Positions 60,084-64,000 of a stretch of 64,000 nucleotides of DNA are shown one piece after another. The position numbers and the translations under genes were made by a program. The notes under the pieces were generated by a model. That model did no database searches. It saw only the letters and a list, made by a program, of their open reading frames with translations, and was not told the origin of the DNA. Each line of letters begins with the position of its first letter. The stretch's first letter is position 1. The DNA comes from an uncultured Prevotellaceae bacterium (lineage in GTDB: Bacteria > Bacteroidota > Bacteroidia > Bacteroidales > Bacteroidaceae). The DNA lies in assembly GCA_902780635.1 (NCBI GenBank), contig CACZGH010000006.1, positions 62,001 to 126,000 on the forward strand. The letters run 5' to 3'.

Positions 60084-61523
60084 ATGAAAGACTTGAAAAT
60101 GTACATCAACGGCAAGTTCGTTGAAAGCAAATCAGGAAAATGGATTGATGTGTTGAACCCATCTACAGAGGAGGTGATCAGCCGCCAGCCGGAAGGCACT
60201 GTGGAGGAGGTGGAAGAGGCGCTCGACGCCGCCAAGGCTGCCCAGAAAGCGTGGGCCAAGACTCCGGCCATTGAGCGTGCCGCCTATCTGAAGAAAATGG
60301 CTGATGGCATCCGCAAGCGTCAGGATGAGTTTGTCGACATCATCATGCGCGAGCAGGGCAAGACACGTACATGGGCTACTGTGGAAGTGGCTGTGACTGC
60401 TGATTATTTCGACTATATGGCTTCTTTCGCCCGTCATATCGAGGGTGAGGTGATACCCAGCGACCGCCGTGGTGAGACCATCATGCTCTTCAAGGAGCCT
60501 ATCGGTGTCGTGGCAGGTATCCTGCCCTGGAACTTCCCCTTCTTCTTGATCGCCCGTAAGGCAGGTGCCGCGCTGATCACAGGCTGTAGCATCGTGATCA
60601 AGCCGTCGCAGCTCACACCCGAGAACTGCTGTGAGTTTGCCAAGGTGGTGGACGAGACCGGTCTGCCTGCAGGCCTGTTCAACGTCATCACCGGCAAGGG
60701 CTCTGTCGTAGGCAACGCCCTCGCTGCCAGCGAGAAGATCGGCATCGTGAGTGTGACGGGTAGTGTGGGTGCTGGAACGAGCATCATGAAGGCTGCCGCT
60801 GACAATATCACCAAGGTGTCGTTGGAGTTGGGTGGAAAGGCTCCTGCCATCGTCTGTAAAGACGCTGACCTGGAGGCTGCCGCACAGTGGATCGTAGACT
60901 CACGTATCGGCAACAACGGCCAGATCTGTAACAATGCAGAGCGTGTCTATGTACAGAAAGAAGTGAAGAAAGAGTTCACCGACATCCTCGTACGCAAGAT
61001 GGAGGCCGTGAAGGTGGGTGATCCTTGCAAGGACGACACCGTGGACATGGGACCTCTGGTGGAGAAGCGTGCACTGGAGAGTGTGGAGGCCAAAGTGGCC
61101 AATGCCATCAAACAAGGCGCCAAACTGCTTTGCGGTGGCAAGAGAGTGGGGGAGAAAGGCTATTTCTATGCCGCTACCGTGCTCGACGACTGCAAGCAAG
61201 ACTTCGACATCATCCATGAGGAGACCTTCGGACCGGTGCTCCCGCTCGTGGAGTTTGAGGATATCGACCAGGCCATCCGCTGGGCCAACGACGTGGAGTA
61301 TGGCCTTGCCTCATCAGTGTTTACCAAGGACATCGACACCGCTGCCAAGGTGTGCCGCGAACTGGAGTTCGGCGAGGTCTATATCAACCGTGAGCACTTC
61401 GAGGCTATGCAGGGCTTCCATGCCGGTATGAAGAAGAGCGGTATCGGTGGCGCTGATGGCAAGCATGGTGTGGAGGAATATCTTGTGACCAAGGTGGTCT
61501 ATATGGACACACACTACGAGTAA
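60084..61523 (+). CDS. aldA: Lactaldehyde/glycolaldehyde dehydrogenase-type enzyme
   Basis: A 479-residue NAD-dependent aldehyde dehydrogenase of the AldA type, likely oxidising L-lactaldehyde (from fucose or rhamnose breakdown) or glycolaldehyde. GILPWNFPFFLIARKAGAALITGC, GSVVGNALAASEKIGIVSVTGS and LELGGKAPAIVCKDADLEAAA are the usual NAD-binding and catalytic-glutamate motifs; the nucleophile is C in NNGQICNNAERVYV, the AldA-like variant. YGLASSVFTKD and FEAMQGFHAGMKKSGIGG also match AldA. It is monocistronic with a promoter and terminator of its own. Neighbouring fucose or rhamnose genes are absent. Confidence 0.88.
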   Translation: MKDLKMYINGKFVESKSGKWIDVLNPSTEEVISRQPEGTVEEVEEALDAAKAAQKAWAKTPAIERAAYLKKMADGIRKRQDEFVDIIMREQGKTRTWATVEVAVTADYFDYMASFARHIEGEVIPSDRRGETIMLFKEPIGVVAGILPWNFPFFLIARKAGAALITGCSIVIKPSQLTPENCCEFAKVVDETGLPAGLFNVITGKGSVVGNALAASEKIGIVSVTGSVGAGTSIMKAAADNITKVSLELGGKAPAIVCKDADLEAAAQWIVDSRIGNNGQICNNAERVYVQKEVKKEFTDILVRKMEAVKVGDPCKDDTVDMGPLVEKRALESVEAKVANAIKQGAKLLCGGKRVGEKGYFYAATVLDDCKQDFDIIHEETFGPVLPLVEFEDIDQAIRWANDVEYGLASSVFTKDIDTAAKVCRELEFGEVYINREHFEAMQGFHAGMKKSGIGGADGKHGVEEYLVTKVVYMDTHYE

Positions 61524-61546
61524 GCCAAGACGTTTGTAATGATCAT

Positions 61547-61580
61547 AAAAAAGGCGTTCCTTCGAGGGAACGCCTTTTTC
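61547..61580 (+). terminator. Terminator of aldA
   Basis: AAAAAAGGCGTTCC, a short TTCGAG loop, GGAACGCCTTTTT: a perfect stem with a T-rich end, bidirectional because the left arm is A-rich. It lies 24 bp after the aldA stop and can also end the convergent GH127 transcript. Confidence 0.88.
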
Positions 61581-61627
61581 GTTGGGTGTCTATTTTTTTC
61601 GTTGGGTGTTTGTCTGTTGTTGGGTGT
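61581..61627. repeat. Short GTTGGGTGT direct repeats
   Basis: GTTGGGTGT occurs three times in 46 bp between the aldA terminator and the stop of the GH127 gene. No function is seen. Confidence 0.6.
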
Positions 61628-64000
61628 TTATCTTCTGATATGTTTTCTGCCTTTGCTCACCACGATGCCACGGTGCCCATCGCTGCGCCTGCCACTCAAG
61701 TCATAGGTGGCAGAGGAGGCAGAGGGGTTGGACAGTTGGTGTGGGATGCCGGTGGTGCTGTCGACATACTCATTCACGTCTTTGACGAAGTTGATGTCAT
61801 AGATGTCACTCTGGCCGGTGGAGGAGGTGAGGCCGAAGATGGTCTGTCCCATGCAGACGCTGGGACGTTCGCCGGAGAAGTTCTCATAGATACCGCTCCG
61901 TGTCATGTCCCATGCCACCACGGTCTGCTCTTCTTCGTTGATGTCGAGAGAGGTGACTTTGGTGGGTGCCACCTGGGTGCCGTGGTTGGAGCCGTTGAGC
62001 CACCAGAGGTAAGAGGCACCACCGGTGGTGCTCAGATGAGTGCCTCGCACTACTAAGTAAATCTGGTCGCTGGAGATGGTATAGTCGAGGTCTTCATATT
62101 TCATCATCAGCGCCACATTGTTGGCACCGGAGGCTTTCACGTGGATGATGTTGCGCTCGGTGTCGTAGGTGATGTTGGAGGCCGACACTCGCGCAGGGTC
62201 GCCCGTGGTCCAGTCGGTGGCCACAAAACGGTAGGCGTGGTCATCATAGTCTTTGAGCAGGCGCACATAGTAGATGCCGGGGCAGAGGGTGGTGGGGGAG
62301 GCTGTCAGGCGCACCACAAACTTTTTCTTCACTTGTCCTGCGGCGTCGGTGATGAGGCTGGCAGGGATGGCATACTCCACATTGTAGAAACCGTTGGCGT
62401 CACTTCCCTTGGCAGAGGAGGGGATGGTGATGTCGGCCACTTTGGTCCCGTCGATGGTGAGGGTGGCTTGGCGGCCGCGGTCGGCCAGGTTGAAGCGGAA
62501 CATCACGCTCAGGCGCTCTGCCACCTGTTGCTCATTGAAGAGAGTGTACTGGATATAGCCGTTGGCTCTGGCGTCGCGGTAGTGCTCGGTGTTGTATTCC
62601 CCGGTGCTGGAGTCGCTGGAGTAATTGTATTCGTGTCCTGCCTCACTCTGTTGCTCACCCGGTGCCACAAAGTCGAGTGTACGGGCGGCAAGGGCCTCGT
62701 TGGCTGCCTCCGACTGGGCCATGTCACTTTTCTGATAGTTTTCCTCTGTCTGCTGATACCAGTAGCACATGTAGCGGGCATGCTGTATCTGATAGAAAGG
62801 TTTCAGTTCCAGTTGCCGCCAGGGGTATGACTCAACCCCTTCCCTGCTGGCGTCGATGGTGAAGCGCAGTTGGTCGACCGACTTCATGGCGATGCGGCTG
62901 AGCACATCGGCACGGTCGCCGATCAACAGCGGTGCAGAGACGAGGCTTCGGGAGGAGGCTTTGCTGCCTGGCGCGTGGTCCATACGTCCGGCACCGGCAT
63001 ATTCGTTTTGCAGTTTCTCATACGTCAGTCCGCTGGCCGTGGCTTCTGCCTCAGAGGTGGCGGTGGTGGGGGCGCCGAGCAGGATGGGGCCAAACTTGAA
63101 TGCGATGTAGTCGGTGTAGTTGGGGCACTCCTCATAGGTCAGGCTCATGGGCAGGTAGATGGTGACCTGATCGCCCACGCTCCATGTGCGGTTGATGTTG
63201 ACATAGCTGGCAGTGCCTTGTGTCACGGCAGCGTTGACGGGTGTGCCATTGACGCAGACCTGGTATTCTGCACCGGCCCAGGCGGGGTGGCGCACGGCGA
63301 TGGTATAAGTGCCGCCCTTGGTGATGGTGAGTTGTGACGTGGCGGTCTGTGGGGTGGGGAGGTTGGAGTCTTTGGAGTCGATGTAGGGGAAGAGTGTCTC
63401 CTGGCGGACGCCGAAGGTCTCATCGTCGAGGATGCTGGGCGTGAAGAGGTGCACGTAGAGCGTCTCGTTGCCATCGTGGGTATAGATGAAGTGTCCGTAT
63501 TTGGAGTGGTTCTCCATGCCGGTGCCCACGCAGCACCACATGCCCTGGTTGACTTGTGAGTAGATGCGATAGCCTTGTGGGCGGAGGGTGGTGAAGTAGA
63601 CATATCCGCCGGTCGTGGGGTCTTGGGTGGTGAGGATATGGTTCCACATCGTGTTTTCGTAGAAGTCGGCATAGCGTGCGTCGCCGGTGCGGTCGCTCAT
63701 CATCTCCGACATCTTGAGCATGTTGTTGGAGTTGCACGACTCCGGACCGTCAAGTTGGTCGATGTAGCGGTTGGAGTTCTCTTTTGAGAGGAAGTGCTCG
63801 TTGACGCTGTTGCCGCCGATGCACACGGTGCGGTTGTTGGCCACGTCGGTCCAGAAATTCTCAGCGGCTTTGCGGTATCCTGTGGCATTGGCATCCTGCT
63901 CAAAGATACGCTCCATGCCGATGTATTTAGGCACCTGCGTGTTGGCATGCTTGCCGTCGAGGAAGGTGGTGTTGAGGGTCTGCATGCCGTTGAGCATCGC
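61628..64000 (-). CDS. Secreted GH127 beta-L-arabinofuranosidase-type protein, 5' end outside window
   Basis: The 3' part (at least 789 residues) of a large secreted enzyme; the start lies beyond the right edge. The remainder of the GH127 alpha/alpha barrel comes first (ESCNSNNMLKMSEMM, and GMWCCVGTGMENHSKYGHF, whose cysteines and glutamate fit the GH127 zinc and catalytic site), followed by beta-sandwich domains (VRHPAWAGAEYQVCVNG; SLTYEECPNYTDYIAFKFGPILLGAP), then long C-terminal domains (about residues 430-760). It ends with YDLSGRRSDGHRGIVVSKG, a Prevotella-type C-terminal tail. Probably removes beta-L-arabinofuranose from plant glycans. Confidence 0.85.
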   Translation of the reverse strand, partial: AMLNGMQTLNTTFLDGKHANTQVPKYIGMERIFEQDANATGYRKAAENFWTDVANNRTVCIGGNSVNEHFLSKENSNRYIDQLDGPESCNSNNMLKMSEMMSDRTGDARYADFYENTMWNHILTTQDPTTGGYVYFTTLRPQGYRIYSQVNQGMWCCVGTGMENHSKYGHFIYTHDGNETLYVHLFTPSILDDETFGVRQETLFPYIDSKDSNLPTPQTATSQLTITKGGTYTIAVRHPAWAGAEYQVCVNGTPVNAAVTQGTASYVNINRTWSVGDQVTIYLPMSLTYEECPNYTDYIAFKFGPILLGAPTTATSEAEATASGLTYEKLQNEYAGAGRMDHAPGSKASSRSLVSAPLLIGDRADVLSRIAMKSVDQLRFTIDASREGVESYPWRQLELKPFYQIQHARYMCYWYQQTEENYQKSDMAQSEAANEALAARTLDFVAPGEQQSEAGHEYNYSSDSSTGEYNTEHYRDARANGYIQYTLFNEQQVAERLSVMFRFNLADRGRQATLTIDGTKVADITIPSSAKGSDANGFYNVEYAIPASLITDAAGQVKKKFVVRLTASPTTLCPGIYYVRLLKDYDDHAYRFVATDWTTGDPARVSASNITYDTERNIIHVKASGANNVALMMKYEDLDYTISSDQIYLVVRGTHLSTTGGASYLWWLNGSNHGTQVAPTKVTSLDINEEEQTVVAWDMTRSGIYENFSGERPSVCMGQTIFGLTSSTGQSDIYDINFVKDVNEYVDSTTGIPHQLSNPSASSATYDLSGRRSDGHRGIVVSKGRKHIRR

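Overview
The window is chromosomal DNA of a Bacteroidales bacterium, most likely a Prevotella or close relative. The evidence is: promoters of the Bacteroidota type (TTTG, about 20 bp, TAnnTTTG) in front of many genes; Bacteroidota-specific protein families (DUF4450, DUF4251, DUF4922, the LptE/TPR/SecG cluster, MG2-like surface proteins with a CarboxypepD_reg partner); many secreted plant-glycan hydrolases; and short C-terminal tails of the kind seen on Prevotella secreted enzymes. It is mostly ordinary core genome with small repeats, one transposase gene and one toxin-antitoxin pair. No prophage, CRISPR array or rRNA operon was seen.

Layout. 1-6 kb: housekeeping genes (pyrE, comF, recX, prmC, ribD, an RNase H, argS). 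6-13.5 kb: a MATE pump, a DUF6483 protein and an Upf1-like helicase that carries a 9-bp TCTAGA minisatellite in its 3' coding end and again just upstream of its start, then a lipid-anchored NlpC/P60-like protein, a six-hairpin glycosidase and a pyridoxamine kinase. 13.5-25 kb: a pseudouridine synthase with a long N-terminal extension, a DUF4450 protein, an ATP-grasp gene behind a 179-bp palindromic leader, a DUF1573-GH3 fusion, a decayed glycosidase gene and small secreted proteins. 25-35.5 kb: dinB, an MFS pump, HigBA, tRNA-His, secG, lptE, a sigma-54-type activator, a flippase-like protein, a PdxA homologue without its metal-binding histidines, and rlmN. 35.6-47.4 kb: a 1243-residue GT2-DUF4922-SpoIID fusion followed directly by an AmpG permease, then an AAA/PD-(D/E)XK ATPase, PutA and a second AmpG-like permease. 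47.4-64 kb: an MG2-like surface pair, the divergent agmatine pair aguB/aguA, a GH5 cellulase, a secreted nuclease, Nif3, a zinc-ribbon coiled-coil protein, a REP-associated Y1 transposase, aldA and the 3' part of a GH127 gene.

How the genes fit together. The secreted GH3, GH5, GH127, DUF4450 and six-hairpin enzymes suggest hemicellulose and pectin side-chain degradation, with AldA possibly handling lactaldehyde from deoxysugars, although no SusCD pair lies in the window. The GT2-DUF4922-SpoIID fusion with AmpG suggests a cytoplasmic muropeptide or cell-wall sugar pathway and is the best candidate here for an undescribed system. A second candidate is the REP/RAYT system: three copies of the palindrome GTTGCTGT-N3-ACAGCAAC, two at gene ends and one inside the transposase gene, whose product also has a DprA-like C-terminal domain. 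All names come from reading motifs; no database search was run.
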